Below, one piece after another: positions 10,596 through 24,196 of a stretch of DNA of 64,000 bases; position 1 is the first letter of the stretch; each line of letters opens with the position of its first letter. Source of the DNA: Haliotis asinina (lineage: Eukaryota; Mollusca; Gastropoda; Lepetellida; Haliotidae); NCBI RefSeq assembly GCF_037392515.1, contig NC_090280.1, positions 75,194,504-75,258,503 on the forward strand, written 5' to 3'. The notes beneath the pieces were generated by a model. That model did no database searches. It was not told the origin of the DNA and worked only from the letters and a program-made list of their open reading frames with translations. Position numbers and translations under genes: made by a program.

Positions 10596-12105
10596 GATTA
10601 ACTTCACTCACTCATACAAGTGATACTTACACAGAAACATATTGAACCGAGCTGTTCAGGAACACAACGTATACGCTTCAATGAATTTTGTCACGCACAC
10701 ATTGTGATCACCCAATCCTGACTAGAAAGGCGAGGATCAAATCTGCAAATACTCAGTGTTTCTTGGACAGTGTCTACACGTCAGAGGGGTGTCTTCTCAT
10801 ACTGAAGGGGTGCCAGAACTACACCCGTCCGTGTCAAGGCCTGCATCACTGCAGGCTCCCCACAGAGAAGGAATGACAGTACCCTATCCGTACGTGTCCA
10901 TGACTGATGCTTTAGCTTCCCACACCGAAGGAGTGACAGTGCCATACCGGTACGTGTCAATACCTGATACTTTAGCTCTCTACACTGAAGGGGTGACTAC
11001 AACATAGCCGTACGTGTCAATAACTGATACCTTAGTCCCACACTGAATCGGTGACAGTACCATACCCGTACGTGTCCATGACTGATGTTTTAGCTAGACA
11101 TACTGAAGGGGTGACAGTACCATATCGGTACGTGTCAGTGACTGTTACTTTAACTCCCCACACTAAAGGGGTGACAGTAATATACCCGTACGTGTGAATG
11201 ATTCATGCTTTATCTCCCCACACTGAAGGGTCGACAGCGCCACAACCGTACGTGTCAATGACTGATGCTTTAACTCCCCACACTGAAATGGTGACAGCGC
11301 CATACCCGTATGTGTCCATGGCTATGCTTTTTTAGCTCCCCATACTAAAGGGGTCACAGTACCATATCCGCAGATTTCCTCACAGACGATGATGACAAAC
11401 CGACACACAGACAAAAGGGAGTTCGACCACATTCACTCACTCACACAAATGGTAGCTACACCCAAACAGTTGATACTGAGCCATACAGAAACACATCATT
11501 ATGTACCCAATAAAGACATGAAACTTTGTTTAAGAGTACTCAATTTTAGAAATCAGTGCGAGTATACAAACTCCTAGTTTTTCCTCAATCCTGCAATTAC
11601 GCACACATAAACAGACATGGAGGAAATGCCCAACTGTTTGAAAAATTATCTAGAGCTCTCCGTACGTGTGCATGACTGATGTCTTAGCTACACACACTGA
11701 AGGGGTGGTAGCACCATACCCGTACGTGTCAATGACTGATACTTTAGTCCCATACTGAAGGGTCGACAGCACCATACCCGTACGTGTCAATGACTGATGC
11801 TTTAACTCCCCACACTGAAATAGTGACAGCGCCATACCCGTACGTGTCCATGACTATGATGTTTTAGCTCCCCATACTAAAGGGGTCACAGTACTATATC
11901 CGCAGATTTCCTCACAGACGATGATGACAAACCGACACACAGACAAAAGGGAGTTCGACTACATTCACTCACTCACACAAATGGTAGCTACACCCAAACA
12001 GTTGATACTGAGCCATAAAGAAACACATCAGTTACGTTTCAACACATTTTATTACATTTCAGTGACGTGCTCACAACAGACGCGATACATATATCAGCTA
12101 GAAAG
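10596..12105. repeat. 60-bp satellite domain, unit 2
   Basis: D block from 10601, array 10793-11371, D block 11372-11500, truncated MITE 11501-11662, second array 11663-11895, D block 11898-12105. Some monomers carry in-frame stops (ACATAGCCGTACG near 11005), which argues against coding. Confidence 0.9.
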
Positions 12106-13564
12106 GTTTGGTATGACGCTGGCTGCTCTGTGATAAGTCTTTAGTTATTTGAGGGTCGCCTATCTTCAACCTGTGGACAGAAAAGAAAACAATCATAAAG
12201 ACCAGTGATCAAAACAAAGCTACTTGCAACTTCCCGACTACATCATTAGTGTCAATTAATCACTGGCACACTAGATATAGGATTTCTAGAGTTCTGCTTT
12301 ATCCAGTACATAAAATTCAAAGTTCTGAGAACATTTTCCCTCCTGTATACCTTTGGAAACTGGAAATTGTTGAAAAGGATCACATGCATTTATACCTTTG
12401 TACATTTAACGCACATTTTGATGTCCCAGGACACGTGTATGATCCAACATACTTACAACTATTGGCATGCTGATGGAGCCATGCATTAATACACTATCTC
12501 AAATGGCATCTAACGTTGTTACTTTTCATGTGATGTTTCGGGATTTTGCATGGAGGTTTCGATAAATGTGGTCTCGACTCTCAAATACGGCAAACTGCTC
12601 AACAAAATGGAATCGTGTAGAAAGAAAAACAACTTAAAACCCCGGTGACAAATTCTCCCAGAAGACGGTAGAGTAGACTTCTGCCGTCACCCGCCACCTT
12701 GCTGTCACGTCATGACCATGATGAGTCGTTGCTGAGGCAAGCAACTTATGTTTTCACTGATTCATTACTGCAAAATATTTACTCATAAGACACATTCATG
12801 TTCAAGGAAAACTACAGTTCTGGCCACTGTCAGTATCGCACTCGCATTCATTGTCCTGGCATGGTATCATTATCTATAACAGTGGAGATAAACCACACTC
12901 GCTCTCTAACACATAGGCAGAACAATCATGGCATGTTAAGGTGTTTATGTGTACCAGTTACAGAGGACATCTAGGACAGCAACTGCGTTTATATAGTACT
13001 TAGGACCAACTACTCAAATTGTAGTACTACGGTTTGATCAAGTGACAGGTAAAGGGGTGTCCACGGGATTTATTGTAGTAGTGCGGTGGCATTGCTTAAC
13101 CTAGCAGAGGGTGTTACGGGTACTCAAGTCATTATAGTGTTCGCAGGTCAGTCTGAAGACCAGGTTACAATATGTGAGATCCATTTCTGGTGTCATACTG
13201 CTGGACTAAAAGTAACTACTCAAACACTACTCACTACTACTTACGACCACACACGAAATCAAAACAAAAAAACAGACAAATGACCTAGAAAGATAAAGCA
13301 ATATTTAATAGTTAAAACTGGTAAGAGTCGAAAATATGAAAGATAAACTCTACTTAAATCTTGTCCGACAAGAGCCAAAAGAAGCAAGGACAAATACTCC
13401 TTTATGATGCAAAACATATTTGATCTAAGAATAAGCTAAAGCCACTAAATAGTCAAAAGGTCCAGAAAACGTCCAAATGGTCCAAAAAATGTATAAAGTC
13501 ACAAGACATACAGTATTTATGATTCAGTGCCATTAATTATTATATGTCAAAGCTTCCAAATTTT
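12106..13564. other. Inter-gene spacer, unit 2/3
   Basis: No gene seen. TCACGTCA lies at 12705-12712 and the near-palindrome GTTGCTGAGGCAAGCAAC at 12728-12745. The decayed SINE is at about 13135-13230. Confidence 0.5.
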
Positions 13565-14160
13565 CAAAATGCAACTCTAAGTATCCACCCTGCTTCACTC
13601 CTCAAGAATTCAAACAATCAAAAAGTGTCACTGTAAGTGTCCATCTTCAACACACCCTTCAAGAATCCAAACAATTGCAACACTATCCTCAAGAATCCAA
13701 ACACAAGCTCTCACTCGAAGCGTCCATCTTCAACACTCTCCTCAGGAAACCCGCCTATTTCAAGATGTCACACTAAGCGTCCATCTTAAACACACTCCTC
13801 AACAATCCAAACAAATGCAAGATGTCACTCTAAGCGTCCATCTTAAAGTAATAACATACTCCTCAAAAACGCAGGCAATTTCAAGATGTCACTCGAAGCG
13901 TCCATCTTAAACACGCTCCTCAAGAGTCCAAACAATTAGTATCCACCCTGCTTCACTCCTCAAGAATTCAAACAATCAAAAAGTGTCACTGTAAGTGTCC
14001 ATCTTAAACACACTTCTCAACAATCCAAACAATTGCAAAATGTCACTCTAAGCGTCCATCTCAAACAAACTCCTCAACAATCCAGGCAATTTAAAGATGT
14101 CACTCTAAGCGTCCATCTTGACACGAAACACTCTCCTCAAGAATCCAGACACACGTGAAA
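13565..14160. repeat. 57-bp minisatellite, unit 3
   Basis: Same monomer order as unit 2, including the inner duplicated segment. The array was therefore copied with the unit rather than expanded anew. Confidence 0.93.
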
Positions 14161-14494
14161 GGAAGACTCGAACGGGGGACTGGGTCGGGGTGTCGTCATC
14201 ATCAAGGTTGATGTCAACGAAGTGGGGGGCATCACGGAGGATAGGGGTAGAGAGAGGGGCAGGGAGAGAGGTGGAAGGGGTGGGCAGCTCCGACAGGGGT
14301 TCAAGGATGGTCATGTACCTCCCAGTAGGACGCTAACAGGGAGGGAGAAAAAAACATGTACACAGTGACACAAGATGGAAGTACAGAAGGAGGGTACATG
14401 TTCATAAATGATCGACAGAGCTGTACCCATACTGTAAAAAGGATTGTGCTTTAGATGTAGAATTCTTATTGCGTGCACACCTAAACAAACACAT

Positions 14495-14550
<56 letters not shown>

Positions 14551-16387
14551 TGAGAATTGTGTCCAAATAAATAGTATATGTGGCAGTATGACTTTGCGTT
14601 AGTAACAAATACGATGGTTAGATAAAGACACAAAACAGACAACACACAATTTCAGTTTTATAACAACACTATAATAAAAATACTGATTCCCCAAGACACC
14701 CACTTGGCGAGGAGGGGCCCAGATGTCAAAGTTCAAAGGGAACCGGATCACGAGGTCAAGGGCTGAGGGAAAAGAAGGAATGAAAGTCTTAGAAATAGCC
14801 AAACAGCAGAGTGAACCTGGTTCTATCAAAACTGATCATCAGTAATCCAGGACATTACAATGAGTAATCATTAAGCAGTGACACTAGATGTAAATAATTC
14901 ATTAAGATGATATCAATAAATTATTACCCCATGTTTTCTGTACACAACCTTTTACTTTAAGCAGATAAGAATCTAGTTTGTGTGCTGGTGCTGGCAATGT
15001 AGGAAACAAAATTAAGCCGACATAATTGCATAGGGCTGGGTTTTTTTTCTTAAATATCAAAGACAGTGAATAGACACAAAGTCATCCAAACCAATGTCCC
15101 AAGTATACAGAAATAAAGTTTCCAGTGTTTATTTCGTTAAAGGGATTAATGTTTTGGGGTTAAGCATTGAGCAATTATTTATCTTCCCACTGTGAGTACA
15201 AATGACCAATCTCACAATAAGACTTAGTGGCTTTATTTATTTGGGATGATTTTGACATGTTGATTTGTCATAATCACGGACTGGTCAGACTTTCAATCTT
15301 GGTTATCCAAGTACTCGCAGAATCATCAACATACTGGTAGCTGTTGGAGTATGTTTCAGTAGAAACTAGACAAAGCGACACTTCATTCTGACCTCTGCCA
15401 CTTCTGGTGATTAGTAAGATCTTACAAAACATATACCTAAGGACAACTTCACAACTTTATAAGGCAGCTCAAGAAGAATGTTCATTAACCAGTTCAGCCT
15501 GGTTTTAGAAGCACTCCTAAAAGCATCACGACACTGGCCACTGTTCATACTGCCAGTTGTTAACTAAACTTGCAGAATTCTCTAGGGTAACAATAAATAG
15601 CTAGCATGATCGGGACACCCATGTAGATATCTTTATCAACATGCTCGGAACTGACTTATCTGGGCGTTCCTGTCAAGACTGTAACACTCAATGTAACACT
15701 TACAGTACAGCTGTGAAAAACAGAACATGCTTTGTTATGAATAATCAAACATTTAGCCTTTTTGTACCTTTTCAAGACAAAATTCATATGAACTCGGTTA
15801 ACACATAAAAGTAGTTGAAAATATCCATTTGGTTAGTCAAATGCAACGACCATCAGTGAGAAATAACGTTTAGTTACATCTCTGTACTGGGAAAGTTTTG
15901 ATTCGTGATCGAGACTAATGACTGTCATTACGTAATACTTTTAGAAGTATTTCATTAAAAGGTGACACATTTTGCTAAATATAGGAGCTTTCTAGGACAA
16001 TTCAGTGGCAGTTAGGGTCATTTAAGGTTAACATTTCCATATATCAAACTTGTTCAAGTCTGGGCGAACCCTGTACAATCCTACCATGGGCATCCATACA
16101 AGAAAACCTCAATATCCAAAAGTTATCAGCTTAAAATGTTTATTTATCATATAATTGTGTCGACAGACGTTGTATTCCTGTTGTCTGTAAACACTCTGAA
16201 ACTTTGAATGGCCTCAATATTAATGGGAAAAAGATGCTAGAACAGGTCAATATTTGATGGCAGTCGGCAAGATGTTCTTAGCTTCCCCACATCAGAGTGA
16301 ATGAAGTAAATAAGTCATTAAAGAAAGAAAAACAGACAACAATAATTATCCTAGAAATAAAGAAATACCTTGGCTGTAGGAGTTCAT
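14105..16387 (-). CDS. Unit 3: three-exon gene, unknown 101-aa protein
   Basis: Exon 1 CDS 16369-16387, exon 2 14704-14762, exon 3 14105-14332. All four splice dinucleotides and the stop are intact. The encoded residues match unit 2. Confidence 0.62.
14496..14547. repeat. (CA)n microsatellite, unit 3
   Basis: About 52 bp of uninterrupted CA in intron 2. Confidence 0.95.
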
Positions 16388-16467
16388 AGTGACAATAAAT
16401 GGTGATGAGCAGATCGTGAGGCAAATGTCAGCAGAAATTCAGCAATATCACAGAGGTATGATAGCGT

Positions 16468-16526
16468 CAAAATGGCGGCATCAAAAGTGAAGCTGTCGTC
16501 ATAGCGACGTCATAAATCTCGCGAGA
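16468..16526 (-). promoter_or_regulatory. Promoter, unit 3 gene
   Basis: YY1-type motif 16468-16480 and TCTCGCGAGA 16517-16526. Confidence 0.6.
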
Positions 16527-16562
16527 TAGTCATAGCATTACGTGAAGTTAATGAGTAGTTCT

Positions 16563-17210
16563 CCCGTACCCTGCGCAATTCAGCTTTACACAGCATTCAT
16601 TGCAAGTCACATTTACCCATCACTCTGCAATATTTTAGCTATATGGAAGCGGTCTGTATATAATGGAGTCTTGACTATACAATTCAGTGATCAACAGCAT
16701 AAACATCGATCTACCACACAGATACGATGACATGTGTAAACCAATTACACACCCACCCCACCCCACCCCACCCCGCCCTAAATTACCCGTGGGGTAGCCT
16801 AGTTGCTAGAGTGCTCGTTCGTCACGCCGAAGACCCGGGTTCCATTAACTACATGTGAAAAATATCTGAAACGAATTTCTAGTGTCCACCGCCATGATAT
16901 TGCTGGAATATTGTTAAACGGGGCGCAGAACCTAACACTCTCACCACTTACCTACTTACCACTTTGGTTTGTTCTTTAACGCCGCACTCAGAGATACATT
17001 TCACCTATATGGAAACGGTATCTAAATAATCGTGTCTGGACAATCCACTGATCATCAGCATAAGCATCGAACTACGCAATTGAGGTGTATGATGGTACAT
17101 GTGTCAACCAAGTCGCCGACACTGACCACACGATCACCTTAGTCGATTATGGTTTCTAGATTATTGGCATAAAATAGGAAGAAAAGGAGCCCTGGGACGT
17201 CCTTCTTCTT
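16563..17210 (+). repeat. SINE-derived cluster, unit 3
   Basis: R1 16563-16740, (CCCCA)n about 16749-16777, tRNA-SINE 16785-16960, R2 16962-17210. Confidence 0.85.
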
Positions 17211-17400
17211 CAGGGACGAAAGACATCTGCAGTGAAAAAAATGACGATAATTAATTCGATTTTCACAATACAATTACAGATTGTTAAAAGAGAATGTTTT
17301 GACTATTATACACGTGTATCACACAGTGACTGTATCGCCTCAGGATTTCCTTCCATACGGAGCTCACACTCTAACACATAGTCAAAATTGGTTCGATTAA

Positions 17401-18890
17401 CTTCACTCACTCATACAAGTGATACTTACACAGAAACATATTGAACCGAGCTGTTCAGGAACACAACGTATACGCTTCAATGAATTTTGTCACGCACACA
17501 TTGTGATCACCCAATCCTGACTAGAAAGGCGAGGATCAAATCTGCAAATACTCAGTGTTTCTCGGACAGTGTCTACACGTCAGAGGGGTGTCTTCTCATA
17601 CTGAAGGGGTGCCAGAACTACACCCGTCCGTGTCAAGGCCTGCATCACTGCAGGCTCACCACAGAGAAGGAATGACAGTACCCTATCCGTACGTGTCCAT
17701 GACTGATGCTTTAGCTTCCCACACCGAAGGAGTGACAGTGCCATACCCGTACGTGTCAATGGCTGATACTTTAGCTCTCTACACTGAAGGGGTGACTGCA
17801 CCATACCCGTACGTGTCAATGACTAATACCTTACTCCCACACTGAATCGGTGACAGTACCATACCCGTACGTGTCCATGACTGATGTTTTACCTAGGCAT
17901 ACTGAAGGGGTGACAGTACCATATCGGTACGTGTCAGTGACTGTTACTTTAACTCCCCACACTAAAGGGGTGACAGTAATATACCCGTACGTGTGAATGA
18001 TTCATGCTTTATCTCCCCACACTGAAGGGTCGACAGCGCCACAACCGTACGTGTCAATGACTGATGCTTTAACTCCCCACACTGAAATGGTGACAGCGCC
18101 ATACCCGTATGTGTCCATGGCTATGCTTTTTTAGCTCCCCATACTAAAGGGGTCACAGTACCTCACAGACGATGATGACAAACCGACACACAGAGAAAAG
18201 GGAGTTCGACCACATTCACTCACTCACACAAATGGTAGCTACACCCAAACAGTTGATACTGAGCCATACAGAAACACATCATTATGTACCCAATAAAGAC
18301 ATGAAACTTTGTTTAAGAGTACTCAATTTTAGAAATCAGTGCGAGTATACAAACTCCTAGTTTTTCCTCAAAACTGCAATTACGCACACATAAACAGACA
18401 TGGAGGAAATGCCCAACTGTTTGAAAAATTATCTAGAGCTCTCCGTACGTGTGCATGACTGATGTCTTAGCTACACACACTGAAGGGGTGGTAGCACCAT
18501 ACCCGTACGTGTCAATGACTGATACTTTAGTCCCATACTGAAGGGTCGACAGCACCATACCCGTACGTGTCAATGACTGATGCTTTAACTCCCCACACTG
18601 AAATAGTGACAGCGCCATACCCGTACGTGTCCATGACTATGATGTTTTAGCTCCCCATACTAAAGGGGTCACAGTACTATATCCGCAGATTTCCTCACAG
18701 ACGATGATGACAAACCGACACACAGACAAAAGGGAGTTCGACCACATTCACTCACTCACACAAATGGTAGCTACACCCAAACAGTTGATACTGAGCCATA
18801 AAGAAACACATCAGTTACGTTTCAACACATTTTATTACATTTCACTGACACGTGTTCACGACAGACGCGATACTTATATCAACTAGGCAG
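17401..18890. repeat. 60-bp satellite domain, unit 3
   Basis: Array 17592-18160, D block 18161-18283, truncated MITE 18284-18445, array 18446-18678, D block 18681-18890. A 14-bp piece present in the other units (ATATCCGCAGATTT) is missing near 18162. The last D block is the B-type variant (GTTCACGACAG, CTTATATCAACTAGGCAG). Confidence 0.9.
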
Positions 18891-20345
18891 GTTTGGTATG
18901 ACGCTGGCTGCTCTGTGATAAGTCTCTGGTTACTTGAGGGTCGCCTATCAACCTGTGGACAGAAAAGAAAACAGTCATAAAGACCAGTGATCAAAACAAA
19001 GCCACTTGCAAGTTCCCGACTACATCATTAGTGTCAATTAATCACTGGCACACTAGATATAGGATTTCTAGAGTTCTGCTTTATCCAGTGCATAAAATTC
19101 AAAGTTCTGAGAACATTTTCCCTCCTGTATACCTTTGGAAACTGGAAATTGTTGAAAAGGATCACATGCATTTATACCTTTGTACATTTAACGCACATTT
19201 TGATGTCCCAGGACACGTGTATGATCCAACATACTTACAACTATTGGCATGCTGATGGAGCCATGCATTAATACACTATCTCAAATGGCATCTAACGTTG
19301 TTACTTTTCATGTGATGTTTCGGGATTTTGCATGGAGGTTTTGATAAATGTGGTCTCGACTCTCAAATACGGCAAACTGCTCAACAAAATGGAATCGTGT
19401 AGAAAGAAAAACAACTTAAAACCCCGGTGACAAATTCTCCCAGAAGACGGTAGAGTAGACTTCTGCCGTCACCCGCCACCTTGCTGTCACGTCATGACCA
19501 TGATGAGTCGTTGCTGAGGCAAGCAACTTATGTTTTCACTGATTCATTACTGCAAAATATTTACTCATAAGACACATTCATGTTCAAGGAAAACTACAGT
19601 TCTGGCCACTGTCAGTATCGCACTCGCATTCATTGTCCTGGCATGGTATCATTATCTATAACAGTGGAGATAAACCACACTCGCTCTCTAACACATAGGC
19701 AGAACAATCATGGCATGTTAAGGTGTTTATGTGTACCAGTTACAGAGGACATCTAGGACAGCAACTGCGTTTATATAGTACTTAGGACCAACTACTCAAA
19801 TTGTAGTACTACGGTTTGATCAAGTGACAGGTAAAGGGGTGTCCACGGGATTTATTGTAGTAGTGCGGTGGCATTGCTTAACCTAGCAGAGGGTGTTACG
19901 GGTACTCAAGTCATTATAGTGTTCGCAGGTCAGTCTGAAGACCAGGTTACAATATGTGAGATCCATTTCTGGTGTCATACTGCTGGACTAAAAGTAACTA
20001 CTCAAACACTACTCACTACTACTTACGACCACACACGAAATCAAAACAAAAAAACAGACAAATGACCTAGAAAGATAAAGCAATATTTAATAGTTAAAAC
20101 TGGTAAGAGCCGAAAATATGAAAGATAAACTCTACTTAAATCTTGTCCGACAAGAGCCAAAAGAAGCAAGGACAAATACTCCTTTATGATGCAAAACATA
20201 TTTGATCTAAGAATAAGCTAAAGCCACTAAATAGTCAAAAGGTCCAGAAAACGTCCAAATGGTCCAAAAAATGTATAAAGTCACAAGACATACAGTATTT
20301 ATGATTCAGTGCCATTAATTATTATATGTCAAAGCTTCCAAATTT
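18891..20345. other. Inter-gene spacer, unit 3/4
   Basis: No gene seen. It starts with B-type variants (CAGTCATAAAGACC, GCCACTTGCAAG) shared with units 5 and 8. A decayed SINE lies at about 19917-20012. Confidence 0.5.
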
Positions 20346-20942
20346 TCAAAATGCAACTCTAAGTATCCACCCTGCTTCACTCCTCAAGAATTCAAACAAT
20401 CAAAAAGTGTCACTGTAAGTGTCCATCTTCAACACACCCTTCAAGAATCCAAACAATTGCAACACTATCCTCAAGAATCCAAACACAAGCTCTCACTCGA
20501 AGCGTCCATCTTCAACACTCTCCTCAGGAAACCCGCCTATTTCAAGATGTCACACTAAGCGTCCATCTTAAACACACTCCTCAACAATCCAAACAAATGC
20601 AAGATGTCACTCTAAGCGTCCATCTTAAAGTAATAACATACTCCTCAAAAACGCAGGCAATTTCAAGATGTCACTCGAAGCGTCCATCTTAAACACGCTC
20701 CTCAAGAGTCCAAACAATTAGTATCCACCCTGCTTCACTCCTCAAGAATTCAAACAATCAAAAAGTGTCACTGTAAGTGTCCATCTTAAACACACTTCTC
20801 AACAATCCAAACAATTGCAAAATGTCACTCTAAGCGTCCATCTCAAACAAACTCCTCAACAATCCAGGCAATTTAAAGATGTCACTCTAAGCGTCCATCT
20901 TGACACGAAACACTCTCCTCAAGAATCCAGACACACGTGAAA
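20346..20942. repeat. 57-bp minisatellite, unit 4
   Basis: Monomer order as in units 2, 3 and 5. Confidence 0.93.
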
Positions 20943-21276
20943 GGAAGACTCGAACGGGGGACTGGGTCGGGGTGTCGTCATCATCAAGGTTGATGTCAAC
21001 GAAGTGGGGGGCATCACGGAGGATAGGGGTAGAGAGAGGGGCAGGGAGAGAGGTGGAAGGGGTGGGCAGCTCCGACAGGGGTTCAAGGATGGTCATGTAC
21101 CTCCCAGTAGGACGCTAACAGGGAGGGAGAAAAAAACATGTACACAGTGACACAAGATGGAAGTACAGAAGGAGGGTACATGTTCATAAATGATCGACAG
21201 AGCTGTACCCATACTGTAAAAAGGATTGTGCTTTAGATGTAGAATTCTTATTGCGTGCACACCTAAACAAACACAT

Positions 21277-21346
<70 letters not shown>

Positions 21347-23183
21347 TGAGAATTGTGTCCAAATAAATAGTATATGTGGCAGTATGACTTTGCGTTAGTA
21401 ACAAATACGATGGTTAGATAAAGACACAAAACAGACAACACACAATTTCAGTTTTATAACAACACTATAATAAAAATACTGATTCCCCAAGACACCCACT
21501 TGGCGAGGAGGGGCCCAGATGTCAAAGTTCAAAGGGAACCGGATCACGAGGTCAAGGGCTGAGGGAAAAGAAGGAATGAAAGTCTTAGAAATAGCCAAAC
21601 AGCAGAGTGAACCTGGTTCTATCAAAACTGATCATCAGTAATCCAGGACATTACAATGAGTAATCATTAAGCAGTGACACTAGATGTAAATAATTCATTA
21701 AGATGATATCAATAAATTATTACCCCATGTTTTCTGTACACAACCTTTTACTTTAAGCAGATAAGAATCTAGTTTGTGTGCTGGTGCTGGCAATGTAGGA
21801 AACAAAATTAAGCCGACATAATTGCATAGGGCTGGGTTTTTTTTCTTAAATATCAAAGACAGTGAATAGACACAAAGTCATCCAAACCAATGTCCCAAGT
21901 ATACAGAAATAAAGTTTCCAGTGTTTATTTCGTTAAAGGGATTAATGTTTTGGGGTTAAGCATTGAGCAATTATTTATCTTCCCACTGTGAGTACAAATG
22001 ACCAATCTCACAATAAGACTTAGTGGCTTTATTTATTTGGGATGATTTTGACATGTTGATTTGTCATAATCACGGACTGGTCAGACTTTCAATCTTGGTT
22101 ATCCAAGTACTCGCAGAATCATCAACATACTGGTAGCTGTTGGAGTATGTTTCAGTAGAAACTAGACAAAGCGACACTTCATTCTGACCTCTGCCACTTC
22201 TGGTGATTAGTAAGATCTTACAAAACATATACCTAAGGACAACTTCACAACTTTATAAGGCAGCTCAAGAAGAATGTTCATTAACCAGTTCAGCCTGGTT
22301 TTAGAAGCACTCCTAAAAGCATCACGACACTGGCCACTGTTCATACTGCCAGTTGTTAACTAAACTTGCAGAATTCTCTAGGGTAACAATAAATAGCTAG
22401 CATGATCGGGACACCCATGTAGATATCTTTATCAACATGCTCGGAACTGACTTATCTGGGCGTTCCTGTCAAGACTGTAACACTCAATGTAACACTTACA
22501 GTACAGCTGTGAAAAACAGAACATGCTTTGTTATGAATAATCAAACATTTAGCCTTTTTGTACCTTTTCAAGACAAAATTCATATGAACTCGGTTAACAC
22601 ATAAAAGTAGTTGAAAATATCCATTTGGTTAGTCAAATGCAACGACCATCAGTGAGAAATAACGTTTAGTTACATCTCTGTACTGGGAAAGTTTTGATTC
22701 GTGATCGAGACTAATGACTGTCATTACGTAATACTTTTAGAAGTATTTCATTAAAAGGTGACACATTTTGCTAAATATAGGAGCTTTCTAGGACAATTCA
22801 GTGGCAGTTAGGGTCATTTAAGGTTAACATTTCCATATATCAAGCTTGTTCAAGTCTGGGCGAACCCTGTACAATCCTACCATGGGCATCCATACAAGAA
22901 AACCTCAATATCCAAAAGTTATCAGCTTAAAATGTTTATTTATCATATAATTGTGTCGACAGACGTTGTATTCCTGTTGTCTGTAAACACTCTGAAACTT
23001 TGAATGGCCTCAATATTAATGGGAAAAAGATGCTAGAACAGGTCAATATTTGATGGCAGTCGGCAAGATGTTCTTAGCTTCCCCACATCAGAGTGAATGA
23101 AGTAAATAAGTCATTAAAGAAAGAAAAACAGACAACAATAATTATCCTAGAAATAAAGAAATACCTTGGCTGTAGGAGTTCAT
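20887..23183 (-). CDS. Unit 4: three-exon gene, unknown 101-aa protein
   Basis: Exon 1 CDS 23165-23183, exon 2 21500-21558, exon 3 20887-21114. Protein unchanged from units 2 and 3. Confidence 0.62.
21278..21343. repeat. (CA)n microsatellite, unit 4
   Basis: About 66 bp of uninterrupted CA in intron 2. Confidence 0.95.
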
Positions 23184-23263
23184 AGTGACAATAAATGGTG
23201 ATGAGCAGATCGTGAGGCAAATGTCAGCAGAAATTCAGCAATATCACAGAGATATGATAGCGT

Positions 23264-23322
23264 CAAAATGGCGGCATCAAAAGTGAAGCTGTCGTCATAG
23301 CGACGTCATAAATCTCGCGAGA
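23264..23322 (-). promoter_or_regulatory. Promoter, unit 4 gene
   Basis: YY1-type motif 23264-23276 and TCTCGCGAGA 23313-23322. Confidence 0.6.
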
Positions 23323-23358
23323 TAGTCATAGCATTACGTGAAGTTAATGAGTAGTTCT

Positions 23359-24005
23359 CCCGTACCCTGCGCAATTCAGCTTTACACAGCATTCATTGCA
23401 AGTCACATTTACCCATCACTCTGCAATATTTTAGCTATATGGAAGCGGTCTGTATATAATGGAGTCTTGACTATACAATTCAGTGATCAACAGCATAAAC
23501 ATCGATCTACCACACAGATACGATGACATGTGTAAACCAATTACACACCCACCCCACCCCACCCCACCCCGCCCTAAATTACCCGTGGGGTAGCCTAGTT
23601 GCTAGAGTGCTCGTTCGTCACGCCGAAGACCCGGGTTCCATTAACTACATGTGAAAAATATCTGAAACGAATTTCTAGTGTCCACCGCCATGATATTGCT
23701 GGAATATTGTTAAACGGGGCGCAGAACCTAACACTCTCACCACTTACCTATTTACCACTTTGGTTTGTTCTTTAACGCCGCACTCAGAGATACATTTCAC
23801 CTATATGGAAACGGTATCTAAATAATCGTGTCTGGACAATCCACTGATCATCAGCATAAGCATCGAACTACGCAATTGAGGTGTATGATGGTACATGTGT
23901 CAACCAAGTCGCCGACACTGACCACACGATCACCTTAGTCGATTATGGTTTCTAGATTATTGGCATAAAATAGGAAGAAAAGGAGCCCTGGGACGTCCTT
24001 CTTCT
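23359..24005 (+). repeat. SINE-derived cluster, unit 4
   Basis: R1 23359-23540, (CCCCA)n about 23546-23572, tRNA-SINE 23581-23755, R2 23757-24005. Confidence 0.85.
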
Positions 24006-24196
24006 TCAGGGACGAAAGACATCTGCAGTGAAAAAAATGACGATAATTAATTCGATTTTCACAATACAATTACAGATTGTTAAAAGAGAATGTTTTGACT
24101 ATTATACACGTGTATCACACAGTGACTGTATCGCCTCAGGATTTCCTTCCATACGGAGCTCACACTCTAACACATAGTCAAAATTGGTACGATTAA

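Noticed and set aside
12249-12473. 72-74 codon plus-strand frame starting MSINHWH in the spacer
   Set aside because: It varies by indels among units and is not open in units 6 and 7. There are no splice or promoter signals and no family resemblance.
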